Assembly: GCA_964030475.1 (NCBI GenBank) | Contig: CAXIPT010000012.1 | Coordinates: 296,123-360,122, forward strand | From: Tethya wilhelma | Lineage: Eukaryota > Porifera > Demospongiae > Tethyida > Tethyidae | DNA: 64,000 nt | Reading direction: 5' to 3' | In this document: in pieces, positions 43,203-54,194 of the stretch | Layout of the letters: each line of letters starts with the position of its first letter | How positions within the stretch are numbered: position 1 is the first letter of the stretch | Notes under the pieces: model-generated | Database searches by the model: none | What the model was told of the DNA's origin: nothing | The model's input: only the letters and a program-made list of their open reading frames with translations | Made by a program: the position numbers and the translations under genes

Positions 43203-43499
43203 TGATGCAATATTGTGGTTTGTGCCTGTTAGAACTTGTTTACAGTTTTGCAGCTGATGTGTGTGTGAACTTGGTTAGTCTTGTGTTTAACACTTTTGCT
43301 TGTTTGTGCCAGTTTCTTTTGGTTTAGACCTGTTTGACTGTTTAGTGTTCTTGTAAAACTAGTTTATATATCCTGTTTTAATCGTGTACTATTTAAGCTC
43401 TTGAGTTGTGCAAGTAGAGAAGACTTTGATTGCTGATCTTGAATAATTGTGTCAAGTGATTACTCTGCAAATTGGCAACACATTTTCGGCACGGTTACA
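43203..43499 (+). repeat. Left LTR
   Basis: Starts TGATGCAATATTGTGG, ends CATTTTCGGCACGGTTACA. Nearly identical to 50681-50968 apart from a 9-bp difference near TACAG(TTTTGCAGC)TGATG. The upstream limit is uncertain because the right copy may be 5'-truncated. Confidence 0.7.
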
Positions 43500-43500
43500 A

Positions 43501-43517
43501 TTGGCGTAGTCGGCAGA
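43501..43517 (+). other. Putative primer-binding site
   Basis: TTGGCGTAGTCGGCAGA follows the LTR end by one or two bases, where gypsy elements anneal a tRNA 3' end. Which tRNA it matches was not determined. Confidence 0.4.
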
Positions 43518-43689
43518 ATACCCAAGTGCTGTGCTTGCCTGTTGCAGAGGAAGGAGACTCCTGAGTGAGCTAGCAGGTTACACTGAGTCAGGCAGTGGCT
43601 AGTTGGAGTCTGAGCAGTCCAGTCAGATCAAGTTAGTGAATGAAGTCTAGCTATAGCCTAGCGAGTGAGTCAGTGTAGCTCTTAGGTAG

Positions 43690-43855
43690 GAAGTGAAGTT
43701 AGCTAGCGAAAGTATAGGCAGTTAGTAAGTGAAGTTAGCTAGCGAAAGTATAGGCAGTTAGGAAGTGAAGTTAGCTAGCGAAAGTATAGGCAGTTAGGAA
43801 GTGAAGTTAGCTAGCGAAAGTATAGGCAGTTACGAAGTGAAGTTAGCTGGCAGTA
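43690..43855 (+). repeat. 36-bp tandem repeat in the retrotransposon leader
   Basis: About 4.5 copies of a 36-bp unit beginning AAGTGAAGTTAGCTAGCGAA, starting at 43691, 43727, 43763, 43799 and 43835 (partial). They lie between the primer site and the gag ATG. Confidence 0.9.
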
Positions 43856-43875
43856 AGTGAGAAGCCTCCGATATC

Positions 43876-44529
43876 ATGGCAGCAAAACCGATTATCACTC
43901 CTAAAGCATTCACCGGAGTGGGAAGCTGGGGTAAATGGATAGAACACTTTGAGTGTGTCGCGGACGTTAATAAGTGGGAGTCCGATGCCGACAAATTGAA
44001 ATGGCTCAAAGTGCGCCTGACAGGAAGAGCCATGAAGGCCTTCCGACGGCTTCCAGATGCTACCAGAAATGATTACAAGGAGGCTAAGGAAGCTCTAAAG
44101 AAGAGGTTCGAGCCAGAGAGTAGGCGAGAATACTTCTTGTCCGAGCTGCAAACTAGGAGACGTCGCAAAGGGGAGGACTGGGCTATGTTTGGGGAGGAGC
44201 TGAAAGTACTTGCAGACAAAGCCTACCCTGATCTTGACGAGAAAGCCCGAGAGCAGTTAGCACTCACTCAGTTTTTATCAACCATCACCAACCCCCAACT
44301 TGCGTTCAGTGTGCGGCAGCAAAGACCCAAGACAGTGGAAAAAGCTGTCACTGCGACTATAGAGATGGAGTCTTATCTGAGTCCAAGGGCCAATCCTAGT
44401 GCAGTTGCCCAAGCAACTATCGTAGCTGATGACTCCGACGAATCCAGTGATGAGTTTCAAGTTGCCGCAGCTACTCGAACAGTCTCCTGCGTTAGAAACA
44501 TTGCTGAAAACACTCACAGATCGAATTGA
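43876..44529 (+). pseudogene. Gag, capsid part
   Basis: ATG at 43876, opening MAAKPIITPKAFTG. The frame holds a gypsy-type capsid with W-rich motif WGKWIEHFECVADVNKWES, then LKWLKVRLTGRAMKAFRRLP, and YFLSELQTRRRRKGEDWAMF. A frameshift at about 44430-44520 separates it from the nucleocapsid. Capsid proteins package the element RNA in virus-like particles. Confidence 0.8.
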
Positions 44530-45163
44530 ATCACTCGATACGAAGATGAATAACACTCAGAGCCGAACCCCAAAGAGCAATGATGCGGGTAGTAGGCAGA
44601 GGATGTCTCGAACCGTGGAGTGTTGGAACTGTCACCAGAGAGGACACATTGCTCGAAATTGTCCTAGCAAACGTCAGCCCAGAGACCAAGAACAGAAGAA
44701 TGCAAGTGCTGTAACTGCGTCTGGAGGGAGCCAGGTTCCTGTTCAGCTGGTGACATCAAAGTCTGACTGTCACATACAAGGAAGTATTTGTGGGCTGAAC
44801 GCCAACTTCCTGGTCGATACGGGTGCAGATATCTCCCTGATTAGTAAAGAGATGTGGGACAAAGTGCAACAAGAGCCAAATCCCCCAACAATTGAATCTC
44901 ATGATGTTAGCTTGAACTTAGTTGGAGTGCAAGGGTCCCCTCTGCAAGTCTATGGCAAGGCAGAGATACAGATCAAGCTAGCTAATGCAAAGTTTTGCAC
45001 ACCAGTGAGCTCCCTAACAACTGAAATGATCTTGGGCAAGGACTTTCTTCGTGCAAATCGTTGTATTGTTGACGTCGGCAAGAACACTTTGAATTTGGAG
45101 AGCCGTGGTATTACTCTACCCCTGGCAGTCCTATTGATCAGTGTGCTGCCCAAGTTGATGTGA
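44429..45163 (+). pseudogene. Nucleocapsid zinc knuckle and aspartic protease
   Basis: Second frame. CWNCHQRGHIARNCPS (CCHC, from 44621) then protease with the catalytic FLVDTGADISLIS (D-T-G), followed by the flap and EMILGKDFLRANRCIVDVG, the conserved LGxDFL..N element. A frame change occurs at about 45160 before the pol linker. Confidence 0.8.
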
Positions 45164-46007
45164 CACTGAGTGACACATTGGTAATTCCACCCCGAATTGA
45201 GCTTGAGGTGATGGGAACAGTTGGTTCTACCACAACAGAAAGCTCTTGGCTGATTGAGAGTGACCACAGAGCAGTATTGGTGGCCAGAGCAATTGTGTCT
45301 CCAGTGAATGGTGAAGTGCCAATGCGACTCATGAATGTGAGAAACGAAACAGTCACAGTGAAACGAGGAGCAGTGATTGCACTTATGGAAGCATTGCCTG
45401 ACACTCAAGTAGTTTCCTCTGTTGAAGGGTGTGAATCCCCTACTGTTGAGCCTGACATTTCTGCCGAGAAGAAAGAGCTCCTCTGGAGCATTGATATGAG
45501 ATCTGGTGAGTCACTCACCAAAGATCAAAACAAAGGTTGTTTTCCCTCCTTCTTGAGTATGCTGATACTTTCGCATCTGACCCTGATGATGTGGGCCATA
45601 CTGGAAAGATAAAGCACACTATTAATACTGGAGACTCAACTCCAGTTCGACAACCTGTCAGACGTATTGCTCCAGGTCGTCGAGAGGAAACACGAAATTT
45701 ACTACAAGGTATGCTAGAGAAAGGAGTCATTCAACCATCAACCAGCCCTTAGGCATCACCGATCGTACTAGTATGCAAGAAAGATGGTTTGACATGATTT
45801 TGGGTCGATTATCGCAAGGTGAACAGCATCAGTCGAAAAGATGCCCTCGAGTAGATGACATTCTAGACACACTTGCGGGATCACAGTGGTTCAGCACACT
45901 AGATCTTATCAGTGGGTACTGGCAGGTCGAAATCAAGGAAGAAGACAAAGAGAAGACTGCCTTTTGTACGCCTGATGGACTCTTTGAGTTCCAAGTCATG
46001 CCTTTCG
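45160..46007 (+). pseudogene. Pol linker and first half of reverse transcriptase
   Basis: Linker PPRIELEVMGTVGS and HTINTGDSTPVRQPVRRI (the pre-RT motif), then a stop at 45750, CKKDG, and RVDDILDTLAGSQWFSTLDL (catalytic Asp) ISGYWQVEI, EKTAFCTPDGLFEFQVMPF. The frame is cut at MPF by a 490-bp insertion at 46008. Frameshifts near 45530 and 45790. Confidence 0.85.
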
Positions 46008-46498
46008 CAGACATGCCAACTCTCACGCATTTGAGCTTATTCTCATGCTCACATGCATACGACTTCAAAACTCACGCATTCTGCTGTACTAGCCTCGTAC
46101 CCAGGCCACTCCCTCTTTTAGTGTTTCACGCTGTTAATTGCATTCTGATCATGTGACAATAGTATACTACAATATAATTTCGATCACGTGAACTTGTTTG
46201 CTGAGTCAGCAAACATTAATTTTGAAGATAAGTGCGCTAGTCAGCGCTCTAATATGTACGGTGCTACCAGGACCTCTACCCAAGAACAAAAGTCAAGACA
46301 CAGTAAGTAAATAATTGCAGTTACAATGAACTATATTCACTATTTTGCAAGCTTTAAAAACACCATAAAGTTGAATATTAGCTAAAATATCATTCAGGTG
46401 CAATAAGATAGCTATAGTGTCAGGCATTTAGGCCAACTCTCACGCATTTCTTGGACCAATCTCTATACATCATTCTAAGGTTGGCATTTCTGCTTTCG
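46008..46498. mobile_element. 490-bp insertion in the RT palm
   Basis: Joins MPF to GLSNAPATFQ exactly if removed. CTTTCG is present at both edges as a likely target duplication. The insert carries AGCCTCGTACCCAGGCCACT at 46090, which is the TIR of the element at 59669-60202, and two ACTCTCACGCATT blocks near its ends (46019 and 46436). Probably a nested or composite MITE. Non-coding. Confidence 0.75.
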
Positions 46499-47175
46499 GG
46501 CTGAGTAATGCACCTGCTACATTTCAACACCTAATGGAGCTGGTGCTGGCTGGATACCAGTGGACATCTTGCCTGGTGTACCTTGACGACGTGATCGTAG
46601 TTGGGCGAGATTTTGATGAGCACTTGAAGCACCTCAGAGATGCTTTTCACAGATTCCGTGAAGCGGATCTCAGACTACAACCAGCGAAGTGTTCGCTTTG
46701 TCTAGATGAAGTCAGCTTTCTGGGCCATGTGGTATCCAGAGAAGGTGTCGCGACTGATCCGGAAATAACTGAAAAGGTTGCAAAGTGGCCTACACCTTCA
46801 GATAAGAAAGAGGTCCAACAGTTCATGGGACTAGCAAGCTACTATCGTCGATTTGTTGAAAATTTCGCTTCGATTGCCAAGCCTCTACATCAACTGCTCG
46901 AAAAGAACCATGAAATCAAATGGACACCGCAATGCCAAGCAGCCTTCGAAGAGCTGCACAAACGTCTTGTTTCATCCCCAGTGTTCGCATTCCCAGACTT
47001 CTCAGAGCCATTTATTTTGGATACAGACGCAAGTGACTCAGGAATTGGTGCAGTTCTCAGTCAAGTTCAGAATGATGGCACTGAACGTGTCATTGCATAT
47101 GCTAGTAGAGCCTTATCAAAGCCAGAGCGTTGTTACTGTGTCACACGTAAAGAGCGCTCGTTGGTTGGAGCAGCT
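46499..47175 (+). pseudogene. RT second half and start of RNase H
   Basis: GLSNAPATFQHLMELVL, then LVYLDDVIVVGRD (catalytic YLDD), SLCLDEVSFLGHVVS, QQFMGLASYYRRFVENFASI, and RNase H FILDTDASDSGIGAVLSQ. At about 47150 RCYCVTRKE joins directly to the ARWLEQLQEYDF region in another frame: 50-60 codons of RNase H are deleted, including middle catalytic residues. Confidence 0.85.
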
Positions 47176-48577
47176 GCAAGAATATGATTTTGCTATACTC
47201 CATCGTCGCGGTCGGAAACACAGTAATGCCGATGCATTGTCTAGGATGCCATGTAAGCAGTGTGGAAAAGAATTCCACTTTGAAGAGTTTGTTGTAGCTA
47301 CTACAACAACACCCACTCCTGTTTCTGAAAGGTCCAACCTTGAGTTGCAAGCAGCCCAACTTGATGACCCTGCTATTAGTAGCATTATTGAAGCTAAAGA
47401 AGCTGGAGAGAAACCTACATCCAAAGAGTTGAAAGCAAAGAGTGCTAGTTGTAGACTTCTAGCACAGCAGTGGGATCATCTGAAGATGATTGATGGTGTA
47501 TTGAAGAGAGAGTACGAGAGTGAAAAGGGAGATGATAAGTGGATGCAGCTAGTTTTACCTCTAACTCTTCGTGAAGAAGTACTCCACGAGCTACATGCTG
47601 GAGTTCTGAGTGGTCATCTTGGTGAAGAGAAGACAACCCAATGAGTGAAACAACGATTTTACTGGCCTGGTTGCTCCCACGATGTTAGAGAGTGGTGTCG
47701 CAATTGTGCCACATGTGCCAGCAGAAAGACCCCATAACCTAAGAATCGAGCTCCACTACAGACGATTTCGTCTGGTTCTCTTATGCAAGTTGTTGCTGTT
47801 GATATCGTTGGTCCATTTCCTGAGAGTGAGGCAGGAAACTCATACATCCTCGTTGCTGGTGATTACTTTATAAAATGGATGGAGGTATATCCGATTCCTA
47901 ATCAAGAGGCTTCCACCATCTCCCAGAAGCTAGTGGATGAATTGTTTTGCAGATTCTCCCCCGCAGAACAGTTACATTCTGACCAAGGGAAACAATTCGA
48001 GTCTGAGCTCCTCAAGGAAGTATGCAAGACGCTCAACATTGTGAAGACGAGAACTACTGCATATCATCCACAATGTGATGGTCTAGTGGAGCGTTTTAAT
48101 AGAACTCTTCAAGACATGATCGCCACTACTGTACGGGATCACCCGTTTGATTGGGAGCAAGCACTCCCAAAGGTCTGCATGGCCTACAACAGCAGCATCC
48201 ACTCGTCAACTGGTTACACACCATTTTTTCTCATGTTGGGTCAAGAAGCTCGCCTGCCTATCGATCTTGTGTATGGCACAGCAGAGTCAGTTGAGACATC
48301 ACCTCAAGACTTTGCCCGAGGAATGAAGAATTCTCTACAAGCTGCTTATGATAGGGTTCACACCAAACTGGCATCCAGTCATAAACAACAGAAAGAAGTT
48401 TACGATCGAAAGATCCATGGTGAACCCTTGAAAGAGAATGATTTAGTCTGGCTACACACTACTGTTGTACCTCGTGGAAAGTCAAAGAAGCTGCATCATC
48501 CATGGTCTGGGCCATACCGAGTTATGTCTAAACTTTCTGACTGCGACTATCGTATCCAGTTACCGAACAGAGGCTAA
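47150..48577 (+). pseudogene. RNase H end and integrase, C-terminus cut
   Basis: WLEQLQEYDFAILHRRGRKH and NADALSRMPC end the RNase H. Integrase: HAGVLSGHLGEEKTTQ, stop, then CRNCATC (HHCC zinc site), MQVVAVDIVGPFPE (Asp), EQLHSDQGKQFESEL (Asp), and CDGLVERFNRTLQDM (Glu). Then WSGPYRVMSKLSDCDYRIQL, after which the frame ends. The usual basic VVHFNRLKP-type tail is missing. Stops at 47642-47644 and about 47737. Confidence 0.85.
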
Positions 48578-48579
48578 TG

Positions 48580-49955
48580 CACTTCCGCTGCCTGGGAGAA
48601 TGCCAAAGTTCAATGATTATAGCATAATGTTACTGCCCTCTGATGTTTCTAAAGCTTCTGTACATCGTCTCTATGTAGAAGCTAGCGAAAATGCTGAACA
48701 AAGCAGCCAGACTGCTATCCGATGTTATGGATATCGGGAATTTTAACGGTTATGGTCTGAAGTTGTTCCTTTCATCCGCGCTATGCCACCTGCTGATGAC
48801 CTTTGTCACACTTGTCAAGAAAATGCTACACTTATAATGAAATCTGCTAACCTTAGTGAGGATGATAAAACAGAAAGGTTGCGTTCAGCAGAGCAGCATC
48901 TTCAGTCTGCCAAAATCCAGCGGGATTATTACAGAAAGGTGTAGCTGAAAGTAAGAAAGCTCTGTCTAAAAATAAAGAGAGGTCTACAATTTCATTGACA
49001 TACAGCTTTGATCATGCACAACAGGTGCATTTCCCTAGTAATCCCCAACAACCTGGTCCTTTGTACTTCTAAGACACCTCAGAAATGTTGTATTTTTGGC
49101 ATTTGTTTAGAAGGTTGCAACAAAAAAATGAATTACCTTATTGACGAAGCTCAGTCTTGTGGCAAAGGTGCCAACAGCATTGCTAGCATGGTACATCACT
49201 ACATAGGTAATTACACCCAGGGAGAAAAAGATATACGATTGCAGGCAGATAACTGTGTCGGCCAGAATAAGAATAATACCATGGTATCGTACATAATTAT
49301 TGTGACTGGACTAAGCCGAGAGTGTGAATTGAATTTCATGATTCCAGGTCATACAAAGTTTAGCCCAGATCGTTTCGTTGGACTAATTAAACGTAAATTC
49401 AGAAGAATGAGGGTTTCGTCAATTACTCAAGTTGCTGAAGTTGTAGAAAACTCCACTACTGGGGGACAGAACAAAGCTTATATCATTGGTGATGAAACGA
49501 CGGGCCAACCATTTGCATACTATGATTGGGCGAAGTTTTTGTCAAGCTAATTTACAACAATACCACACATCACTTCATATTATCACTTTCGTTGCCACTC
49601 AGCTCATTCTGGTGTTGTGTTTGTACGTGAGTTTGCAGATAGTACTGAAAAGGAAGTAAAAGTTCTGAAGCAAGAACATCTCTCATATATTCATATCTCT
49701 ATGAACATATTCGAGAGTTTTGTGAGGAGCAATATCAGGAAATTACTTGCCCAGAGCCAATAAACTCTCATATATTCATATCTCTATGAACATATTCGAG
49801 AGTTTTGTGAGGAGCAATATCAGAAAGTTACTTGCCCAGAGCCAATAAACTCAAAACGATTACGTACACAAGATGAAAATGATGGTCCCCCTCAAAAACA
49901 ATCAAAACGTCTTTGCTCTTACTGCAGAATGCCTGTTCATACTAAGACAAGATAA
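48580..49955 (+). pseudogene. Fragment of a D-NC-GQNKN transposon protein inside the LTR element
   Basis: Pieces in order: ANALPLPGRMPKFNDYSIML then LPSDVSKASVHRLYV; WSEVVPFIRAMPPADDLCHT and CQENATLIMKSANLSEDD; a stop near 48943; FDHAQQVHFP; CCIFGICLEGCNKKMNYLID; DIRLQADNCVGQNKNNTMVS; GHTKFSPDRFVGLIKRKFRR; PFAYYDWAKFL; end KRLCSYCRMPVHTKTR. I recall this protein type (recent name DUF7869) from many invertebrate mobile elements; the Asp in ADNC may be catalytic in an RNase H fold (inference). It abuts the truncated integrase without spacer. A start and stop-free copy is not present: at least four breaks. Confidence 0.65.
49680..49852 (+). repeat. 88-bp tandem duplication
   Basis: Two near-identical copies beginning CTCTCATATATTCATATCTC, at about 49681 and 49769. 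It duplicates codons of the preceding protein fragment (YEHIREFCEEQYQ) and breaks the frame. Confidence 0.85.
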
Positions 49956-50680
49956 GGAGTTCTTACCTGCCCAAAATTGCTAAAAACTTATGACTGACTC
50001 AAATGTTTTCTTATGTTAACAGTATTATAGTTGTATTTTCTGTGATTTATGTTTGCATTTTGACTGTTTGCACATGTAATCATTCCTTCTTGCGATGTAA
50101 TTTTTTGTTTCATAATACATCTATGATAGTACAACCCAATGCATGCAAAAAAGTATAATCTGTCAAACGACCCCAAATGACCCCTTTTCCCTGTCCATCA
50201 CACAAATAGAAATACTACACTTAGGTGTATGTATAGGCCTGTATCTTCTGATCCCATGCATTTAGATCCCATCACGAAACTTTTATAACATAAAGAAGAA
50301 TTTTTACAGATCACATGAATGTGAAATTACCGGGGAAAAAGCGGCCATTTTTGAGTGACGGTAAATTTACGTCTTCAAAAAATGACCTTTGACCTGCTAA
50401 CGAGTGACTGTCCACTTCAAATGTATCATCTGAAGCGAAATTTCATGCCGAGTACAATGGTACCAGCCTCGATAGCTGAAAACAATCATAGCATTGGTTA
50501 TTTGTTAATAAATGGGTCAATGTCATTGAAAAAATGGTCGCTTATAAGTGAGAAGCCATACAACATGATACCCAAATTAGGTGTGGTTTTATAACTTGTG
50601 GTAAGGTATGTATACCTCAAGTTTTGTTGAATTCTGTGAGGGTGCTCATTTTTTCGTGTTGATTTGCCATGGAATTACCC
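49956..50680. other. 3' part of the foreign insert, non-coding
   Basis: AT-rich sequence without a recognisable gene between the transposon fragment and the right LTR. Sequence just before the LTR is CCATGGAATTACCC, not a polypurine tract. Confidence 0.5.
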
Positions 50681-50968
50681 TGATGCAATATTGTGGTTTG
50701 TGCCTGTTAGAACTTGTTTACAGTATGTGTGTGTGAACTTGGTTAGTCTTGTGTTTAATGATTTTGCTTGTTTGTGCCAGTTTCTTTTGGTTTAGACCTG
50801 TTTGACTGGTTAGGGTTCTTATAAAACTAGTTTATATATCCTGTTTTAATTGGTGTACTATTTAAGCTATTGAGTTGTGCAAGTAGAGAAAACTTTGATT
50901 GCTGATCTTGAATAATTGTGTCAAGTGATTACTCTGCGAATTGGCAACACATTTTCGGCATGGACACA
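50681..50968 (+). repeat. Right LTR
   Basis: Matches 43203-43499. Ends CATTTTCGGCATGGACACA. The next bases (GAACAAACG...) match the GAACAAACAAACTTGG block of the foldback/P family, so this LTR interrupts that repeat. Confidence 0.8.
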
Positions 50969-51228
50969 GAACAAACGTTTCTTTAGGAACAGTCTCTTTT
51001 GGCATCGGTTTCTTGTATCTCTCGTTGAGTTGCTAGATACAAGACAAAAAGCGCCTTCCCCATATGGCGGCCATTAATTTCTAGATCATGCATTATTCAT
51101 TAGCTAGCCTAACAACCCTTTCCATATTCAAGTGCGCATTATTTTGGAATCTATTGCAGCATACTGTCCTATCCTGTTGTTCTTTCAGAGTCTGTGTTTA
51201 TTTCTTCAGTAGAGAAGTTATCTACGTG
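50969..51228 (+). repeat. Foldback/P family internal block
   Basis: TTCTTTAGGAACAGTCTC, GCTAGATACAAGACAAAAAG and CCTTTCCATATTCAAGTGCG blocks as in 21090-21345 and 25310-25500. It leads straight into the first P-like coding segment. Confidence 0.65.
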
Positions 51229-53275
51229 TTCTTCATATCAGATCCTCCACATCTCATCAAGACTGCAAGGAATTTGCTGGGTTTCGAAGTATCGTTATCT
51301 TTACAAGTAGTAAAAATTTTGTAAAAATAATCAGTGTAGGAATGGGCAGTGCTGTAAAAAGCAACCCAAGTCTCTGAATTTCGGAACATGACTACTTCAT
51401 TTTCATAAGTCAAGTAATGATTATTGTAGACATCCTATAATAGTACATTGCTCTTATCCGTGAGATGGTGAATGGTCTGCATGAGTCCGCAATACATGGT
51501 TCAAGCTGGTATTAATTAATTGCCTGATTTGGATGAAATATATAACAGACATACTACTGAGTAGGCATGTAGTTATGAGACATTGGTACAAAAAATGAAG
51601 TAGTCATGTGCTGAAATTCAGAGACTTGGCCTTGTTTTGTTGCTTTTTACAGCACTGCCCATTCCTACACTGATTATTTTTACAAAATTTTTACTACTTG
51701 TTCATTCATACTAAGGTATTTAATTGCATGGAAACTAGCCAGTCTCTATAAAAAGCAGGAGTTATGGTATATTAAATGTGCGTATGCGCATTATATGCTA
51801 GCAAACCACGTGGTCTATTGACGACCTTTACCTACTAAAATGTCTATATAAAAAAAGTACAGTATTTTGTGCTAATGTTGCCAAAGCTGCCCAGATTTTG
51901 TTTGTTACCTTTTTGCCAGTAAATGAGTGTAAAAGGGCGTCGTACTACAAAAAAAATGAAGTCTCACTATGTTGTCAAAGTTGGCTCAATGTTTGTCTGG
52001 AAATCGTGTTCAAGTAAGTCAGAAACAGGAAAACAAAAATGCATTGGTACGGCTTCTTGCTAGCGCTCTCTCCAGAGCGGTATAGAGAGTTTCTGTGAGT
52101 TTTCTTGATTTATAGAGCTAAAATACTGTCCAAAGAAGGCCTGTAAACATATTTGAAGGTTTAGCTATCTTTCTTTGAGACTTTATAAGCATCAACATTT
52201 TGTATTGTGTCTATGGGACATTCGGCCCATTCCTACTATACGTACGGTGATGTATGCAAGAACGTCATTAAATGTTACGGTTATACATGTCACTCAATTG
52301 ATAATCACCAATGGTCTGAGCATTTCATGGGGACACCTTTTGAGTTTGTACCATAGTGATATTGCTCTGGGAGTTGGAGTACGCATGGTGCCAAACTCAA
52401 ATATGAGCACATAATATTATATCTATCATTGTTCTCGAAGATGCGTGTTGACCTTGCTACCCAGGTAGGTAACACCACCAGCATGCATTATTGACCCATG
52501 CATGCACATAACAGTATCATGTGACACACGAGCATATTTTTTTAATGGCATCACAGTGAAACAGTGTGCAAGTCTCTTGGTGGACCGGAGGCTTTTGAAA
52601 CTGCAAAGTTTGCATGGACAAGTTTTTTGATGCCCTAAATGTTTCCAACTATTATGAAGGGGTTCACAAGCGGAAACAATTTCAGATACCTTATAACACT
52701 AGCAAAGACATGAATCTTCAAGTGTGTAGCTATATAGTACCCATAATAATAATGTATATTTATGATCTAAAAAACTGCAAACTGTATACATACAGAGAGG
52801 CCAAATTCTCCTCTGTGCAGAGACAAGACTTGGCTTGAAAATGACTTGTAAGCCCAACGTATACAACTATAATTTATATAGTTTACATTTTTTTACAAGT
52901 GAAATTCTTACGTGTACATATGCAGGCAAATCATTTATTTATCTCACACAGTATATTTTCAAGATTCCAGGAGTGGACTCATTCCTAAGTCAGCGACTCA
53001 GTCAGGATCCATTGGAAAAATTTTTTAGGTGCCAAAGACAACGTGGTGGCATGCACAACAAACCAAACATAGCAGAGTTCACCAAGAACACACAGGCACT
53101 GATAGTTATCAACTCCTTTTGTCAAGGACCCTCATGATCTCGTGGAAACTGTCGTGGAGGCCACATTGAAGTTAATGACATTGAGAAAGAGAATAAGCCA
53201 CTCCCTAAACGTAGACGTAAAAACAGCTCATACCAGCCTCTTGGATTCCATTGATATGTACACTATCACATGTAG
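51212..53275 (+). pseudogene. P-element-like (THAP9-type) transposase remnant
   Basis: Separated coding segments: about 51224-51285 VFFISDPPHLIKTARNLL (the catalytic-Asp block D-x-PHL-K-x-RN); 52310-52470 ISWGHLLSLYHSDIAL and, after a shift, MRVDLATQ before a GTAGGT donor; 52600-52720 FFDALNVSNYYEGVHKRKQF; 52925-53130 IPGVDSFLSQRLSQDPLEKF then RCQRQRGGMHNKPNIAEF and ALIVINSFCQG; final NKPLPKRRRKNSSYQ-like basic tail. The order is that of P-element transposases of the THAP9 group. Breaks: a hairpin MITE after the first block, frameshifts, stops; no THAP finger. Non-functional. Confidence 0.7.
51303..51702. mobile_element. 400-bp hairpin MITE, TIR CAAGTAGTAAAAATTTT
   Basis: Arms of about 110 bp: CAAGTAGTAAAAATTTTGTA at the left and its complement ending ACTACTTG at 51702, both including GGAATGGGCAGTGCTGTAAA. 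Interior non-coding. It interrupts the P-like transposase gene. The CAAGTA...GGAATGG layout resembles the central hairpin of the foldback family. Confidence 0.75.
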
Positions 53276-53343
53276 CATGCAAAGTATTACTGTAACATAA
53301 TATCAATGTCCATAAGTGCATCTTCACTACTACTATTTTCTGA

Positions 53344-53690
53344 CAAGTACAAAAAACATTAAAAATGTAAATCAAACACAAATCATAAAAAAGCAAGCAA
53401 ACAAGTTAAGAATGGTTGTCAGATTGAGTGAGGAGTTCATTTCACTGTGTCACCTATGTTCATATTGTTGACATTGTAGACACAGGAATGAACTCGCTCA
53501 ATCTGACAACTATTCCTATCTTGCTTGCTCGCTTTTTTTATGGTTTGGCCATTCCTATGTTTAATTTACGTTTTTTTGTACTTGTTTGTTCTATTTTTTT
53601 CAAATAATTTTTTATAATATCAGTGGAATATAGTCCGCAAGCTGACCAGAGAACTTCGGCCTTTTAGACAGCTGAAAATCTAAACCTCCA
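53344..53690. mobile_element. Foldback family central hairpin, copy next to P-like gene
   Basis: CAAGTACAAAAAACATTAAA at 53345 pairs with GTTTTTTTGTACTTG at 53570. The inner arms GGTTGTCAGATTGAGTGAG and CTCGCTCAATCTGACAAC match other copies. The right flank continues with TTTGTTCTATTTTTTTC and AATATCAGTGGAATATAGTC, the inverted counterpart of 21455-21510. Confidence 0.7.
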
Positions 53691-53699
53691 AGCTTTATT

Positions 53700-54068
53700 T
53701 TTTAAGATTATTTTTCGACGAGCAATATTGAAGGAAAAAGAACTAATGATTACAGCTAAGCAGCTAACTAACTAGTCCTCATACATTTCAAGAATTAGTT
53801 GTAGAACTTCAGTCTTTTTCAGCATATAGTGTTTCCTGAAATGTTCAAATTAGTAAACATTATTCTAACTTTGACAGTTGGAACAGCCCCAGTTGAGAGA
53901 TCCTTCAGCAAAATGAAACTAATAAAGAACAGACTTCGGAGCAGGCTATCTGAATTAAACCTTGCACGCCTGATGCAAATTGCCATAGAAGGCCCACACC
54001 TAACGGAAGTCAACTTTGATGAGATTTTAGATGTTTTTAGTAATAAAAACCGAAGAATAAGACTGTAA
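53700..54068 (+). pseudogene. hAT transposase C-terminal dimerisation domain
   Basis: FPEMFKLVNIILTLTVGTAP then VERSFSKMKLIKNRLRSRLS, LNLARLMQIAIEGPHL and a stop at 54066. The A/P-x-x-ERxFSxMxxIKxxxRxxL motif is the hAT C-terminal dimerisation domain. No catalytic part is attached. It differs from the hAT at 34.6-36.5 kb and is an isolated 3' fragment. Confidence 0.8.
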
Positions 54069-54128
54069 TTGTCTTGTTTATCTTTATGTACATTGGTTTT
54101 AGTACATTTAAACTAACTTTAAAAATCT

Positions 54129-54194
54129 TGGGGGGGAAAACTGAAGCTTGGGGGGGGGGATATCCCCCCCCTTCCCCCTTCTGTATGAAACCCT

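Larger units (their letters stand above)
43203..50968 (+). mobile_element. Ty3/gypsy-like LTR retrotransposon, chimeric and decayed
   Basis: Two similar LTRs (43203-43499 and 50681-50968) enclose a leader, gag, protease, RT, RNase H and integrase on the plus strand. The integrase is cut at 48577 and followed by a fragment of an unrelated transposon protein (48580-49955). There is no polypurine tract before the right LTR and no target duplication: flanks are TTATGC and GAACAA. The right flank is P/foldback sequence, the left flank is not. The structure is most simply a recombination product. Confidence 0.75.

Noticed and set aside
43690..43855. CRISPR-like array of 36-bp repeats
   Set aside because: Units are adjacent without spacers, in an animal genome, and form part of a retrotransposon leader.
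44950..45408. Minus-strand open frames opposite gypsy protease and linker
   Set aside because: Shadow frames of the plus-strand pol sequence.
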